Shown piece by piece: positions 36,110-45,926 of a DNA stretch of 64,000 bases. The DNA lies in NCBI RefSeq assembly GCF_002925845.1, contig NZ_PDNI01000023.1, positions 1 through 64,000 of the forward strand, written 5' to 3'. The notes under the pieces were generated by a model. It saw only the letters and a program-made list of their open reading frames with translations, was not told where the DNA came from and ran no database searches. Position numbers and translations under genes: made by a program. The DNA is from Roseovarius nitratireducens. Lineage in GTDB: Bacteria; Pseudomonadota; Alphaproteobacteria; Rhodobacterales; Rhodobacteraceae. Positions within the stretch are counted from its first letter, which is position 1. Each line of letters opens with the position of its first letter.

Positions 36110-37990
36110 CCGCCGCCGCCCGCGCGCGGCGATCGACAGGCCGTGCACCGTCTTGTCCCAGAAGAACGGCTTGAGGATCAACTCGTAGAGCGCCTTGTAA
36201 GCGGCCACCGCCGCCAGCGGGGCATAGAAGTGCATGGTCGGCACCCATCCAAGAAGATGGCGATGCCGCCGCCCCGAGACCGCTTGCGCGTAGATACTCA
36301 GGTTTATCACTTCGACAATGAGGAATAGACTGCCAAGCAGCACCAGGAGCGGCCAGGCCACCACCGCTTCGAGGGGATGGGGCAACCCGAACAACAAGAG
36401 CCAGAAAGACCACAGAACCGGCGCGAGCAGCACCTGGCTGACAGACGAGACAAAATGCGCCTGGAACCCCCAGAACCGCCATCCCCCCAGTTGCGAATAA
36501 AGCTGCCGAGGCGCGCGCATATGCACCAGGTAAGTGGTCATATAGCCCTTGAGCCAGCGAGAGCGCTGCTTGACCCACGCCCAGGGATGGCAATTGGCTT
36601 CCTCCTCGGTGACCGTGCCAACCATCTCGGTGCGATAGCCGTGGCGCGCGAGGCGAAAGCCGAGATCGGCATCCTCGGTCACGTTATGCGCGTCCCAGCC
36701 CCCCAAACTCTCAAGCACGTCGCGCCGGATATAGAGCGTGGTGCCCCCCAGCGGCAACGCCAGCCCAAGCCGCGCCATCCCCGGCATGATCGTGCGAAAC
36801 CACGTGGCGTATTCGATTGTGAAGCAGCGCGCCACCCAGTTCTGGCGCGGGTTGTAGTAGTCGAGCACCCCTTGCAGGCAAGCGAGATCGTGCGGCGCGG
36901 TCTGAAAGCGCCGCGCGACCTGCGTGATCTGGTCAGGGTCGGGCGCATCCTCGGCGTCGAAAATGCCGATGATCTCACCCTGGCAGAAATCGAGCGCGTA
37001 ATTCATCGCCCGCGGCTTGGTACGCGGCTGGCCATCGGGCACGATCACCGGCCTGATCCAGGGCGGCAGGTCGATGGTGGCCAGCGTCTCCTGCGTGAGC
37101 CGGTCCTCCTCTTCGAGAACCAGGATCACGTCGAGCAGGCATTTGGGGTAGGTCAGCCGGGACAATCTTGCCACCAGCGCGTGCGCGATCTCGGTCTCGC
37201 GAAACAACGGCACGAGGATCGAGACGCGTGGCAGCGGGGCATTTGTCGCGGCAACAGGCATGTCATGCTTGCGCGGACCGGTCATCGCAGCGACGAAAGC
37301 CGTAATCTTGAGCCCGGCGGCCACGATCAGCGTCAGCACCGCCCACAAGGCGAGCGCCCCGAAAACCCCCAATGGAAAGACCAGACAGAGCGCGCAGGCC
37401 ACTGCCAGCACCGCAAAGGTCAGGCCCATCCGTGCATTGGCATGTGCCTCCCAGGTTCGACAGCTTTCGTTTTCAGGCGTGCGCGCGGCAGCCATATCGC
37501 GGAGCACGTCGCGCTGCAGCTCTGCGATGCGCCCCTGAATCGCCGCCCGCGGGGCGACAAGCGACCGGGCACCGGCCAGATCGGCGGGCAGCACCGAGCG
37601 CAACGCACCAAGAGGCTCGGCGCCGTCGCTCACGATCCGCGGCTGTCCATCCTCGGCACGCAAGATCGCCGCGCCGTGCCTGAGCAGAACGCGCGGATCG
37701 AGCCCGGTCTCGACCGGCGTCATGTCGGTGAGGGTATCCGCCTCGATCCGCTCCGCGTTGATCCGGCGGGCATGAGCGGTGAGGAGATCGTCCTCGCGCG
37801 CCAGCCCCTCGGCCATCAGGATACGATCGAGCGAGGTATCGCAACGCCTCTGCACGAGCTCGGCGAGCGTGGCATCGGCACCGCTTATGACCCCTTGGCG
37901 CACCAGATCGCGGCCCAGCGGGTGCATCGGCACCCGCGTGCTCTGTCGCTGACGGTCAAAGCCGCCCTGACGCAACTCGGAAATTCCCAT
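36050..37990 (-). CDS. GT2-family membrane glycosyltransferase with N-terminal MshEN-like domain
   Basis: A 646-residue protein. Residues about 22-150 resemble the GspE/MshE N-terminal domain (LGRDLVRQGVISGADATLAE, MAEGLAREDDLLTAHARR), which in some proteins binds cyclic-di-GMP. Helices near 190-235 anchor it. The GT-A domain (about 250-480) has DAEDAPD, TEDADLGFRLARHGY and the acceptor motif KQRSRWLKGYM. More helices follow. It likely builds or exports an exopolysaccharide. The 3' end overlaps the GntR gene by 60 bp tail to tail. Confidence 0.85.
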   Translation of the reverse strand: MGISELRQGGFDRQRQSTRVPMHPLGRDLVRQGVISGADATLAELVQRRCDTSLDRILMAEGLAREDDLLTAHARRINAERIEADTLTDMTPVETGLDPRVLLRHGAAILRAEDGQPRIVSDGAEPLGALRSVLPADLAGARSLVAPRAAIQGRIAELQRDVLRDMAAARTPENESCRTWEAHANARMGLTFAVLAVACALCLVFPLGVFGALALWAVLTLIVAAGLKITAFVAAMTGPRKHDMPVAATNAPLPRVSILVPLFRETEIAHALVARLSRLTYPKCLLDVILVLEEEDRLTQETLATIDLPPWIRPVIVPDGQPRTKPRAMNYALDFCQGEIIGIFDAEDAPDPDQITQVARRFQTAPHDLACLQGVLDYYNPRQNWVARCFTIEYATWFRTIMPGMARLGLALPLGGTTLYIRRDVLESLGGWDAHNVTEDADLGFRLARHGYRTEMVGTVTEEEANCHPWAWVKQRSRWLKGYMTTYLVHMRAPRQLYSQLGGWRFWGFQAHFVSSVSQVLLAPVLWSFWLLLFGLPHPLEAVVAWPLLVLLGSLFLIVEVINLSIYAQAVSGRRHRHLLGWVPTMHFYAPLAAVAAYKALYELILKPFFWDKTVHGLSIAARGRRRSDGGFDLAGIKLEPGHEGL

Positions 37991-38096
37991 GTCCGGCCTC
38001 CGCTGCCTGTCCCCTTCGGAAAAGCTAGCGGGCGGAAGGTTAACGATCCTTTAACAAGCAGTTAACGCTGGCCAAAAAGCTGACGGTATCGCGGGC

Positions 38097-39245
38097 TTAC
38101 CCGGCCATGGAGTCAGCGAACCGTTCGAACAGGTAAAAGCTGTCCTGCGGGCCGGGACTGGCCTCGGGGTGGTGCTGCACAGAGAATACCGGGCGGTCCT
38201 TCAGCCGGATGCCGCAATTCGAGCCATCGAACAGCGAGACATGCGTCTCGATCACGCCATCGGGCAGGCTCTGCCCGTCCACCGCGAAGCCGTGGTTCAT
38301 CGAGGTGATCTCGACCTTGCCGGTCTCGATCTCCTTGACGGGGTGGTTGGCACCGTGGTGGCCGTGGTTCATCTTGACCGTGCGACCGCCCAGCGCCAGT
38401 GCCAGCATCTGGTGCCCGAGACAGATACCGAAGAGCGGCACCCCCCGGTCGAGCACACCACGGATCATCGGCACCGCATATTCCCCCGTGGCCGCCGGAT
38501 CGCCGGGGCCGTTCGACAGGAATACGCCGTCGGGTTGCTGCGCCAGCACCTCCTCTGCGGTGGTCGTGGCGGGCATCACCGTCACCTCGCAGCCCGCGCT
38601 CGCCAGGCAACGCAGGATGTTGCGCTTGGCGCCATAGTCGATCGCGACCACCTTGTGGCGTGCCTCGGTTTGCCGCTTGTAGCCCTCGGGCCAGGCCCAG
38701 CGCATCTCGTCCCAGCGATAGGATTGCCGGCACGATACCTCGCGCGCGAGGTCCATCCCCTCGAGCCCGGCAAATCCGCGCGCCTTCGCCACCAGCGCGG
38801 CGGCATCGAAATTGCCCGAAGGGTCGTGCGCGAGCGCCACGTGCGGCGCACCCTGCTGGCGGATCGCGCGCGTGAGCCGCCGCGTGTCCACCCCCCCGAT
38901 AGCGATGCGCCCGCGCCGCGCCAGCCATGTCGAGAGATGCTCTTCGGCGCGCCAGTTCGACGGCTCGGTCGGATCCCACTTGACGACCATCCCCGCCGCC
39001 ACCGGCTCGGCGGTCTCGTCATCGTCGGTGTTCACCCCCACGTTGCCCACATGCGGAAAGGTGAAGGTGACGACCTGCCCGGCATAAGAGGGATCGGTCA
39101 TGATTTCCTGGTAGCCGGTCATCGCGGTATTGAAACACAGTTCCGCCACCGTCTCGCCAATGGCGCCAAAGCCCTGCCCGTAAAACAGCGATCCATCGGC
39201 CAGCGCAAGGCAGGCGGTCGGGTGAGGTCTGGACGCTTGGGCCAT
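38097..39245 (-). CDS. carA: Carbamoyl-phosphate synthase small subunit (glutaminase)
   Basis: A 382-residue subunit that hydrolyses glutamine and passes ammonia to CarB for arginine and pyrimidine synthesis. N-terminal CPSase_sm domain (LADGSLFYGQGFGAIG, NTAMTGYQEIMTDPSY), C-terminal class I glutaminase with GICLGHQ (nucleophile Cys), HHGANHPVK and HHPEASPGPQD. The ATG at 39245 has GGAGACC before it; an in-frame start at 39284 would add 13 residues. CarB is not adjacent. Confidence 0.96.
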   Translation of the reverse strand: MAQASRPHPTACLALADGSLFYGQGFGAIGETVAELCFNTAMTGYQEIMTDPSYAGQVVTFTFPHVGNVGVNTDDDETAEPVAAGMVVKWDPTEPSNWRAEEHLSTWLARRGRIAIGGVDTRRLTRAIRQQGAPHVALAHDPSGNFDAAALVAKARGFAGLEGMDLAREVSCRQSYRWDEMRWAWPEGYKRQTEARHKVVAIDYGAKRNILRCLASAGCEVTVMPATTTAEEVLAQQPDGVFLSNGPGDPAATGEYAVPMIRGVLDRGVPLFGICLGHQMLALALGGRTVKMNHGHHGANHPVKEIETGKVEITSMNHGFAVDGQSLPDGVIETHVSLFDGSNCGIRLKDRPVFSVQHHPEASPGPQDSFYLFERFADSMAG

Positions 39246-39383
39246 CGCGGGGGTCTCCGGGCTGGGGGTAAATCGGCGCATCAATACGGCCAGCCCCTGC
39301 CTTGGTCAACCCACCACCATGCGCGGCCCGGACGGTTGTCATGCCCGCGCCTACCCGCTAGGCTTAATGCCTTGCAAACGGTC

Positions 39384-39857
39384 ATGGGGATGGACCTGAT
39401 GGAGTTACGTGACCGGATCGGTCAGGCGCTGAAACAGGCGATGAAGGACAAGGATCAGAGTCGCCTCGCGACCCTGAGGCTCATCAACGCCGCGATCAAG
39501 GATCTTGAAATCGCCAACCGCGGCTCGGACGACGTCGCCGCGCTCGGCGATGCCGAGATCAGGGCGATCCTTGCCAAGATGGTCAAGCAGCGCAACGAGA
39601 GCGTGCGCGCCTACGAAGAAGGCGGGCGCGTCGATCTTGCCGAGCGCGAACGCGCCGAGATCGCGGTGATCGAGGAATTCCTGCCGCGCCAGCTCGACGC
39701 TCAGGAAATCGACGCCGCCATCAACCGCGCCATCGCCGATGTCGGGGCCGCCTCGATCCGAGACATGGGCAAGATCATGGCCAAGCTCAAGGAACGCCAC
39801 GCGGGGCAGATGGATTTCGGCGCGGTCGGCGCACAGGTCAAGGCGCGGCTAAGCTAA
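39384..39857 (+). CDS. GatB/YqeY-domain protein
   Basis: A 157-residue helical protein of the YqeY family (MKDKDQSRLATLRLINAAIKD, EEFLPRQLDAQEIDAAI, GKIMAKLKERHAGQMDF). The family resembles the tail of GatB and may have a role in tRNA amidotransfer or RNA binding; function is not established. Starts at 39384, 39390 and 39399 are all in frame; the last fits the family length best and has GGGGATGG upstream. Divergent from carA. Confidence 0.9.
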   Translation: MGMDLMELRDRIGQALKQAMKDKDQSRLATLRLINAAIKDLEIANRGSDDVAALGDAEIRAILAKMVKQRNESVRAYEEGGRVDLAERERAEIAVIEEFLPRQLDAQEIDAAINRAIADVGAASIRDMGKIMAKLKERHAGQMDFGAVGAQVKARLS

Positions 39858-39960
39858 CGCGGGGCGCGGGTCTGGCCTGGCGCGCGCGGAGGGGCAATCA
39901 GCGATGAGCCACGCGGGGGACTGTCCTGAACGTCCACCCCCGGCCAGCACCACCGCCCCC

Positions 39961-40470
39961 TTATCCCGTCATCGGCGCGGGGGGTGGGCGGATGGCGTCG
40001 GCCAGTTCACCGTGCAGGACCTTGCGCTCATCCTCCGAAAGGAACGCGCCGATCTCCACCTCGCGCCCGCCGCCCCTGAGCGTCAGGTAATGCTCCACCG
40101 GCCCGCCCTCGGGATGCATCTGCACCCGCGCCCAGTAGCGATTGCACGCCCATTCCTGCACGTCGCCGCGCGGGTTGGTGCGCACCAGCCGCAGCTCGTC
40201 GGGCGTGATGGTCAGCACCTCGCGCAGCCGGGCGCTGCGATAGGTCGCCTCGAGCCCCCACCACACGCCGCCCACCGCCAGCAACAGGAACGGCAACAGC
40301 CCCCACAGAAGCATCGTGCCCAGAAGCGGGTAAAGCGGGATGGTGATGAGCGCGAAGGTCGCCAGCACGAACGCGGCAAAGCCGCGGCGCGGCAGCGACC
40401 GGTGCGGCCAGAGTTGAAGTTCGAGATCGGGGTCCGCGCCCTGCGGCGGGCTGCTCCATTGATATGGCAT
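39961..40470 (-). CDS. DUF2244 membrane protein
   Basis: A 169-residue protein with two helices (FAAFVLATFALITIPLYP, LLLWGLLPFLLLAVGGVWWG) and a cytoplasmic tail (TITPDELRLVRTNPRGDVQEW) that fits DUF2244, common in alphaproteobacteria. Role unknown. Confidence 0.8.
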   Translation of the reverse strand: MPYQWSSPPQGADPDLELQLWPHRSLPRRGFAAFVLATFALITIPLYPLLGTMLLWGLLPFLLLAVGGVWWGLEATYRSARLREVLTITPDELRLVRTNPRGDVQEWACNRYWARVQMHPEGGPVEHYLTLRGGGREVEIGAFLSEDERKVLHGELADAIRPPPAPMTG

Positions 40471-40504
40471 GCCTCGTTTGTAGCCTGACAGGCGAAAATG
40501 AAAA

Positions 40505-40921
40505 GAGCGCGCGGAGGGCCTGTAAGCCGGATTCTGTCCCGGGGGCGCGGGGCCCCCTTCGGATGACCATTCGTCTCGACGCGCGGTTGCCCGCGCGCCT
40601 CTAGCTGCCTACCCGGACCGCCGGGCCAAGACGTGGCCTGCGGGCGGTATCGGTTGCCCGACCTGCCCCGCGCGCGGTCCCTATTCGGCATTGCTCCCGG
40701 TGGGGCTTGCCGTGCCGGTCCGGTTGCCCGTCCCGCGGTGGGCTCTTACCCCACCGTTTCACCCTTGCCACGGTCGTAACCGGGGCGGTCTGTTTTCTGT
40801 GGCGCTTTCCCTCGGGTTGCCCCGGCCGGGCGTTACCCGGCACCGTCGTCTTGTGGAGTCCGGACTTTCCTCGCCACCCCGTTGCCGGGGTGTCGCGGCC
40901 ATCCGGCCCTCCGCGCGCCCC
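40505..40921 (-). ncRNA. rnpB: RNase P RNA
   Basis: Class A RNase P catalytic RNA. On the minus strand the conserved sequences are present in order: GAGGAAAGTCCGGACTCC near the 5' end, GGTGAAACGGTG, GTAAGAGCCCACCG, GGCAGCTAGAGG and ACAGAATCCGGCTTACAGG near the 3' end. The ends pair (GGCGCGCGGAGGGCC at the 5' side with GGCCCTCCGCGCGC at the 3' side) as P1. A T run follows. The exact ends are estimates. Confidence 0.97.
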
Positions 40922-40926
40922 ATCGC

Positions 40927-41643
40927 TTAGGCGTTCGGCCCTGCCCGGTCAACGGGAAAGCGTGCCGCCAGATCGGCCATGCGCGCGCAATCCGCACGGT
41001 CCAGCGACCCCGTGGCATGCGGGCGAAAGCGCAGCCGAAACGCCGCGAGCAGCGCCTCGCGACCCGCATCGCCCACGGGATAGCCGAACCGCGCCGCCGC
41101 CGCCTCGAACCGCGGCCAGCCCGCGGCCCCCTCCGCCCCGGCGTCCGACCACACCGACAGCCCCGCGCACGCCAGCCCCCGCCAGTCAAAGCGCGGGCCG
41201 GGATCGGTCTTGCGGCCCGGTGCCAGGTCGGAATGCGCGATCACCCGCGCGGGCGGGATCGCCCGTCGCGCCATGATCCCGCGCATCAATGTCTCCAGCG
41301 CGGCCATCTGCGGTCGCGGATAGGGATGGTCGCCGCAATTGGCCAATTCTATCCCGATGGAGCGCGAATTGACGTCGCCCACATCGCCCCAGCGACCTGC
41401 CCCCGCGTGCCACGCGCGCGCATCCTCGTCGACTAGCTGCCAGACGCGCCCCCGCTCGCAGATCAGGTAATGGGCCGAGACCTCTGCCACGGGATCGCAC
41501 AGACGCGCCAGCGCCGCCTCGGCGCTCTCCATCGCGGTGTGGTGCAGCACGATGAGATCGGGCCGCGCCCCATCCCGGCGCGGCCCGTGGTTGGGCGAGG
41601 GATACGCCGCGACGCCCGCGCCCGGATCAGTCGGCCAGGGCAC
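40927..41643 (-). CDS. N-acetylmuramoyl-L-alanine amidase, AmpD-like
   Basis: A 238-residue zinc amidase: LIVLHHTAMES (first His), VSAHYLICERGRVWQLVDEDARAWHAG, SIGIELAN, and AHSDLAPGRKTDPGPRFDW with the last zinc ligands. It cleaves muropeptides during wall recycling. The likely start is GTG at 41643, which overlaps the end of the previous gene by 17 bp; the frame is open further but lies over that gene. Confidence 0.88.
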   Translation of the reverse strand: MPWPTDPGAGVAAYPSPNHGPRRDGARPDLIVLHHTAMESAEAALARLCDPVAEVSAHYLICERGRVWQLVDEDARAWHAGAGRWGDVGDVNSRSIGIELANCGDHPYPRPQMAALETLMRGIMARRAIPPARVIAHSDLAPGRKTDPGPRFDWRGLACAGLSVWSDAGAEGAAGWPRFEAAAARFGYPVGDAGREALLAAFRLRFRPHATGSLDRADCARMADLAARFPVDRAGPNA

Positions 41644-42376
41644 GGCGGAACGGTGCCGGATCCCAGTCGCAGGCATAGCCGTCGCCATCGGGATCGAGCG
41701 CCATCCGGTCGCGCTCGGGCCCGCCCTTGCGCAGGAAATCGAGCTGTGCCTGGTCTGGCGAGGAATATTCCGCGCAGTTGCGCACGTGCCGCGCTTCCGT
41801 CGCGAACGCGCTGCGGGAATAGAGCTGCGTGCCAACCGGGTGCTTCGAGGACAATGCGTATTCCACGATGTTGGGGCCCACGTCGCCCGGGCGTGTGCCG
41901 ACCTCCTCGGGCTGAACCACCTCGTACCGCTCGCGATTGCGCGCGATGCGGGCAGCGTCCTCTTCTATCGAACGCTCGGAATCGACCGCGTCAAAGCTGT
42001 TCTCCCGCGAGATGCCGACATCGTTGACAACGGCAGGCGCCGGGTTCGACGGGCTGGCCACAAGCGGCTCATCCCCCGACGCGGCCCCTGATCCGGCCGC
42101 TTCCAATGCCGCCTCGGCCTCGGCCGCGATACGCTCGGCCTCGGAGAGTTCGGACGCCTCGGTCGCGCCCCCCGTGGCATCGAGCGGTTCGGACGAGATC
42201 GCGCCAGCCGGCGGCAGCGTCTCTCCCGCCAGCGCCGCCTCGCGCGCGGCCTTCTCGCGCTGGTAGGTTTCGTAATCCTCGAATCCCACGCCGGCCCCGC
42301 TGTCAGGGATCGCCGGGGCACAGGCAGCCAGCGCCGCCATCACCACAAAACCAAGCGTCAACCGCATCCGCATCAT
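41627..42376 (-). CDS. Lipoprotein with C-terminal Excalibur domain
   Basis: A 249-residue protein with a lipoprotein signal (GFVVMAALAACAPA, Cys near 19), an Ala/Glu-rich middle with coiled-coil potential and a C-terminal Excalibur calcium-binding motif (LDPDGDGYACDWDPAPF) with CAEY upstream. It probably sits in the outer envelope. The gene overlaps the amidase by 17 bp, so the two are coupled. Confidence 0.82.
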   Translation of the reverse strand: MMRMRLTLGFVVMAALAACAPAIPDSGAGVGFEDYETYQREKAAREAALAGETLPPAGAISSEPLDATGGATEASELSEAERIAAEAEAALEAAGSGAASGDEPLVASPSNPAPAVVNDVGISRENSFDAVDSERSIEEDAARIARNRERYEVVQPEEVGTRPGDVGPNIVEYALSSKHPVGTQLYSRSAFATEARHVRNCAEYSSPDQAQLDFLRKGGPERDRMALDPDGDGYACDWDPAPFRRALAD

Positions 42377-42404
42377 CCCGTCCAGACCCGCATCGTCGCG
42401 GGAT

Positions 42405-43892
42405 TTACCACCATTTCGCCGGCTTATCCACAAAGCCCGCCGCCCGCTCCAGCGCATGCGCGGTATTCAGCAGATCGCCCTCTTCCCACGGCCGCCCGAT
42501 CAGTTGCAGCCCCAGCGGCAGCCCCTGCCGGTCGAGCCCCGCGGGCACCGCGATGCCCGGCAGCCCGGCGAGGTTCACCGTCACGGTGAACACGTCGTTG
42601 AGATACATCTGCACCGGGTCGGCCTCGGCCATCTCGCCCAGGCCAAAGGCCGCCGAGGGCGTGGCCGGCGTCAGGATCGCGTCGATGCCTGCGGCGAACG
42701 CCTCTTCGAAATCGCGCTTGATGAGCGTGCGCACCTTGCGCGCGCGATTGTAATAGGCGTCGTAGAACCCGGCCGACAGCACGTAGGTGCCGACCATCAC
42801 CCGGCGTTGCACCTCCGCGCCGAAGCCCTCGGCGCGGGTCTTTTCGTACATCTCGGTGATGCCGTCACCCTGGGCGAGTTTCGCCCGGTGGCCATAGCGC
42901 ACCCCGTCATAGCGCGCGAGGTTCGACGAGGCCTCGGCAGGCGCGATCACGTAATAGGCAGGCAGCGCGTATTTCGTGTGCGGCAGCGAGATGTCGCGGA
43001 TCTCCGCGCCCGCATCGGCCAGCATCTCACGGCCCCGCGCCCACAGCGCCTCGATCTCCTCGGGCATGCCGTCCATGCGGTACTCTTTAGGAATCCCGAT
43101 CACCTTGCCCCGGATATCCCCAGAAAGCGCCGCTTCGAAGTCCGGAACCGGATAATCGGCCGAGGTGCTGTCCTTCGGGTCGTGCCCGCACATGGCAGAG
43201 AGCATGATCGCTGCGTCGCGCACCGACTTGGTCATCGGCCCGGCCTGATCGAGCGACGAGGCGAAGGCCACGATGCCCCAGCGCGAGCAGCGCCCGTAGG
43301 TGGGCTTGATCCCGGTGATCCCCGCGAAGGCGGCCGGCTGCCGGATCGAGCCGCCGGTATCGGTGCCGGTCGCGGCAAGGCACAGATCGGCGGCCACCGC
43401 CGCCGCCGAGCCGCCCGAAGAGCCGCCGGGCGTGAGCGGGCCATCGTCATTGCCGCGCCGCCACGGGTTGACCACGTTGCCGTAAGCCGAGGTCTCGTTG
43501 CTAGAGCCCATGGCAAACTCGTCCATGTTGAGCTTGCCCAGCATCACCGCGCCCGCGTCAAAGAGATTCTGCGTCACGGTTGATTCGTATTCCGGGCGAA
43601 AGCCGTCGAGGATGCGGCTCGCCGCCTGCGAGGGCACCCCCTTGGTGCAGAACAAATCCTTGATTCCCAGCGGGATGCCGCACATCGCGGGCGCGTCGCC
43701 CTGAGCGATCCGCGCATCCGCCGCCCGCGCCTGCTCGCGCGCCAGATCGGGGGTGGGGTGGACAAAGGCGTTGAGCGCCCCCGCCGCCTCGGCGGCAGCG
43801 AGACAGGCGTCGGTCAGCTCGAGGCTCGTCACTTCGCCACGGCGCAGCGCGTCGCGCGCCCCGGCGATGGTCATCGCGTTCAGCTCAGACAT
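42405..43892 (-). CDS. gatA: Asp/Glu-tRNA amidotransferase subunit A
   Basis: A 495-residue amidase subunit that frees ammonia from glutamine for correcting Asp-tRNA(Asn) and Glu-tRNA(Gln). The Ser-Ser-Lys triad is present: Lys in [23 protein letters not shown], and [14 protein letters not shown]. It follows gatC directly (GTGGAGTGAGC before the ATG). GatB is not in the window. Confidence 0.97.
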   Translation of the reverse strand: MSELNAMTIAGARDALRRGEVTSLELTDACLAAAEAAGALNAFVHPTPDLAREQARAADARIAQGDAPAMCGIPLGIKDLFCTKGVPSQAASRILDGFRPEYESTVTQNLFDAGAVMLGKLNMDEFAMGSSNETSAYGNVVNPWRRGNDDGPLTPGGSSGGSAAAVAADLCLAATGTDTGGSIRQPAAFAGITGIKPTYGRCSRWGIVAFASSLDQAGPMTKSVRDAAIMLSAMCGHDPKDSTSADYPVPDFEAALSGDIRGKVIGIPKEYRMDGMPEEIEALWARGREMLADAGAEIRDISLPHTKYALPAYYVIAPAEASSNLARYDGVRYGHRAKLAQGDGITEMYEKTRAEGFGAEVQRRVMVGTYVLSAGFYDAYYNRARKVRTLIKRDFEEAFAAGIDAILTPATPSAAFGLGEMAEADPVQMYLNDVFTVTVNLAGLPGIAVPAGLDRQGLPLGLQLIGRPWEEGDLLNTAHALERAAGFVDKPAKWW

Positions 43893-43894
43893 GC

Positions 43895-44182
43895 TCACTC
43901 CACCACTTTCGGCACGGCAAAGAACCCCTCGCGCGCGTCCGGCGCGTTCGAGAGAACCCGCTCCTGCATCCCGCCCGCGGTCACCTCGTCTGCGCGCCGC
44001 TTCAGGCGCATGGGCGTGACGCTCGTCATCGGCTCCACCCCCTCGACATCGACCTCGCCCAACTGCTCGATAAAGCCGAGGATGGTATTGAATTCCTGCG
44101 CCAGCGCGGGCAGCGCGTCCTCATCCACGCGAATCCGCGCGAGCTTGGCCACGCGGGCGGCGGTCTCAAGGTCTATCGACAT
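43895..44182 (-). CDS. gatC: Asp/Glu-tRNA amidotransferase subunit C
   Basis: A 95-residue subunit that holds GatA and GatB together. Typical start ([17 protein letters not shown]) and [20 protein letters not shown]. An in-frame ATG at 44194 would add four residues. The gatA start follows within 3 bp of the stop. Confidence 0.95.
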   Translation of the reverse strand: MSIDLETAARVAKLARIRVDEDALPALAQEFNTILGFIEQLGEVDVEGVEPMTSVTPMRLKRRADEVTAGGMQERVLSNAPDAREGFFAVPKVVE

Positions 44183-44306
44183 GCGCCTCTCCATGATCGG
44201 GTCGGGATGCGTTTACCCGCGCGCGCGGGCAGAGGCAAGCGGTGGCCCCTTTCCTTGCGGCCCATGCCTGCTAATCTCTTCCCGACCAACAGCGAAGGAG
44301 ACCCCC

Positions 44307-44999
44307 ATGCGCATCACCTGGCTCGGACACAGCTCTTTCCGCATCGAGATCGCGGGGCAGGTCCTGCTCGTCGATCCGTGGCTCGACGGCAATCCGATGC
44401 TGCCCGAGGACCAACACGAGACGGCCACCGCGGGCGCCACTCATATCCTCGTCACCCACGCCCATTTCGACCATATCAACGGCCTCTTGCCGCTCGCCAA
44501 GCGTCTTGGCGTGCCGGTGGTGGGACAGTTCGACCTGATGTCGCACTGGGCCGAGGCCGAAAAGATCGAAACCGTGGGCTTCAACAAGGGCGGCACCGTC
44601 GATCTCGGCGGCGTTGCCGTGACGATGGTCCACGCCACCCATTCCACCTCCATCGCCACGCCCGACGGCCCGCAAGTGACGGGCAGCGAATGCGGCTACA
44701 TGATCGAGGGCGAGGGCCACGTGATCTACGTCTCGGGCGACACCGACGTGATGGCCGACATGAAGGTCTTCAACGATCTGCACGCCCCCGATATCGGCAT
44801 CCTCTGCGCGGGCGGGCATTTCACGATGGACATGGCGCGCGCGGCCTACGCGGCGAAAACCTTCTTCGATTTCAATACGGTGATCCCCTGCCATTACCGC
44901 ACCTTCCCGCTGCTCGAACAATCCGCGGAGGCGCTCGTCGAGGCGCTGCCGGGCGTCGACGTGATCGAGCCGCAGGTGATGGAGGCGATAGAACTCTGA
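44307..44999 (+). CDS. Metal-dependent hydrolase, UPF0173 family
   Basis: A 230-residue beta-lactamase-fold protein: LGHSSFRIEIAG, VTHAHFDH with metal His and Asp, GGTVDLGGVAVTMVHATHST, YVSGDTDVM and CHYRTFPLL. The substrate of this family is not known. The ribosome site GAAGGAGA precedes the ATG. Confidence 0.9.
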   Translation: MRITWLGHSSFRIEIAGQVLLVDPWLDGNPMLPEDQHETATAGATHILVTHAHFDHINGLLPLAKRLGVPVVGQFDLMSHWAEAEKIETVGFNKGGTVDLGGVAVTMVHATHSTSIATPDGPQVTGSECGYMIEGEGHVIYVSGDTDVMADMKVFNDLHAPDIGILCAGGHFTMDMARAAYAAKTFFDFNTVIPCHYRTFPLLEQSAEALVEALPGVDVIEPQVMEAIEL

Positions 45000-45004
45000 G
45001 CGCG

Positions 45005-45053
45005 GTGTGGGGGCCAGCCCCCACACCCCCGGGATACTTGCGGCAAGATGAAA
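45005..45053 (+). repeat. REP-like intergenic element, copy 1
   Basis: A perfect 10-bp inverted repeat (GTGTGGGGGC-CA-GCCCCCACAC) followed by CCCCGGGATACTTGCGGCAAG and then ATGAAA. The second part matches the element at 55326-55352 on the other strand in most of 29 positions. It sits between convergent genes and may end both transcripts. Confidence 0.55.
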
Positions 45054-45863
45054 TCAGGAGCGCGGGCGGCGGCTGCGCTGCGGTTTCGGTTTGGCCTTCG
45101 ATTTGGGCTTGGCGTCCTTGCCGTCGTCCTCGTCCTTCAGCCCCAACTGATCGCGGAGCACGCGGGGGCGGATTTCCTCCACCGTGCCGGGCTTGAGATT
45201 GCCGAGCTGGAAGGGGCCGTAAGAGAGCCGGATCAGCCGGTTGACGATCAGTCCCACCGCCTCCATCGCGCGGCGCACCTCGCGGTTGCGGCCCTCGCGA
45301 ATCGATACCGTCACCCAGGCGTTGGCACCCTTCTGACGGTCGAGCGTCACGGTCATGGGCTGGAACCGCTCGCCCCCGAGCGTGAGCCCCTGCCGCAGCG
45401 GCTCGAACGTGGCATCGTCGGGCGTGCCGTTGACGCGCACGCGGTAGCGGCGCAGCCAGCCGGTCGAGGGCAGCTCCATTCGCCGCTTGAGCGCGCCGTC
45501 ATTGGTCAACAATAGCAGCCCCTCGGAATTGAGGTCGAGTCGGCCCACGCTCATCACCCGGGGCATGTCCTCGGGCAGGTCGTCGTAGATGGTGGCACGG
45601 CCCTGCTCGTCGCTCGTCGTGGTCACGCGGCCACGCGGCTTGTGGTAGAGCCACAGCCGTGGCGGCTCTGGCGCGTCGAGCGCGCGGCCATCCACGGTCA
45701 CGCGGTCAGCGGGTGTGACATTGAGCGCGGCGCGGGTGATCTTCTGCCCGTTTACCGTGACACGTCCCGCCTCGATCAGGCGCTCGGCCTCGCGGCGGCT
45801 GGCGCGGCCTGCGCGGGCGATGACCTTGGCGATGCGTTCGCCCTTGGGGGTGTTGCTGTCCAT
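45054..45863 (-). CDS. rluB: Ribosomal large-subunit pseudouridine synthase RluB type
   Basis: A 269-residue synthase: S4 domain (RIAKVIARAGRASRREAERLI, GRVTVNGQKI), catalytic GRLDLNSEGLLLLTNDG with Asp, and REGRNREVRRAMEAVG. A Lys/Arg-rich tail (DGKDAKPKSKAKPKPQRSRR) may bind RNA. It is divergent from tadA. An alternative start at 45875 is possible. Confidence 0.92.
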   Translation of the reverse strand: MDSNTPKGERIAKVIARAGRASRREAERLIEAGRVTVNGQKITRAALNVTPADRVTVDGRALDAPEPPRLWLYHKPRGRVTTTSDEQGRATIYDDLPEDMPRVMSVGRLDLNSEGLLLLTNDGALKRRMELPSTGWLRRYRVRVNGTPDDATFEPLRQGLTLGGERFQPMTVTLDRQKGANAWVTVSIREGRNREVRRAMEAVGLIVNRLIRLSYGPFQLGNLKPGTVEEIRPRVLRDQLGLKDEDDGKDAKPKSKAKPKPQRSRRPRS

Positions 45864-45926
45864 GCCCGCGCGCATAGCGCAAAGCCGGGGCTTGCGAAAG
45901 GGACATGCGCACGCCACAAGCGGCGC

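Noticed and set aside
36377-38065. 562-residue plus-strand frame opposite the glycosyltransferase
   Set aside because: Antisense shadow of a well supported GT2 gene.
38169-39383. Long open extension upstream of the YqeY-family gene
   Set aside because: It lies antisense to carA; only the part from about 39384 matches the YqeY family.
40601-40930. Several frames inside the RNase P RNA region
   Set aside because: The DNA is explained by rnpB, whose conserved sequences are all present; the frames have no protein features.
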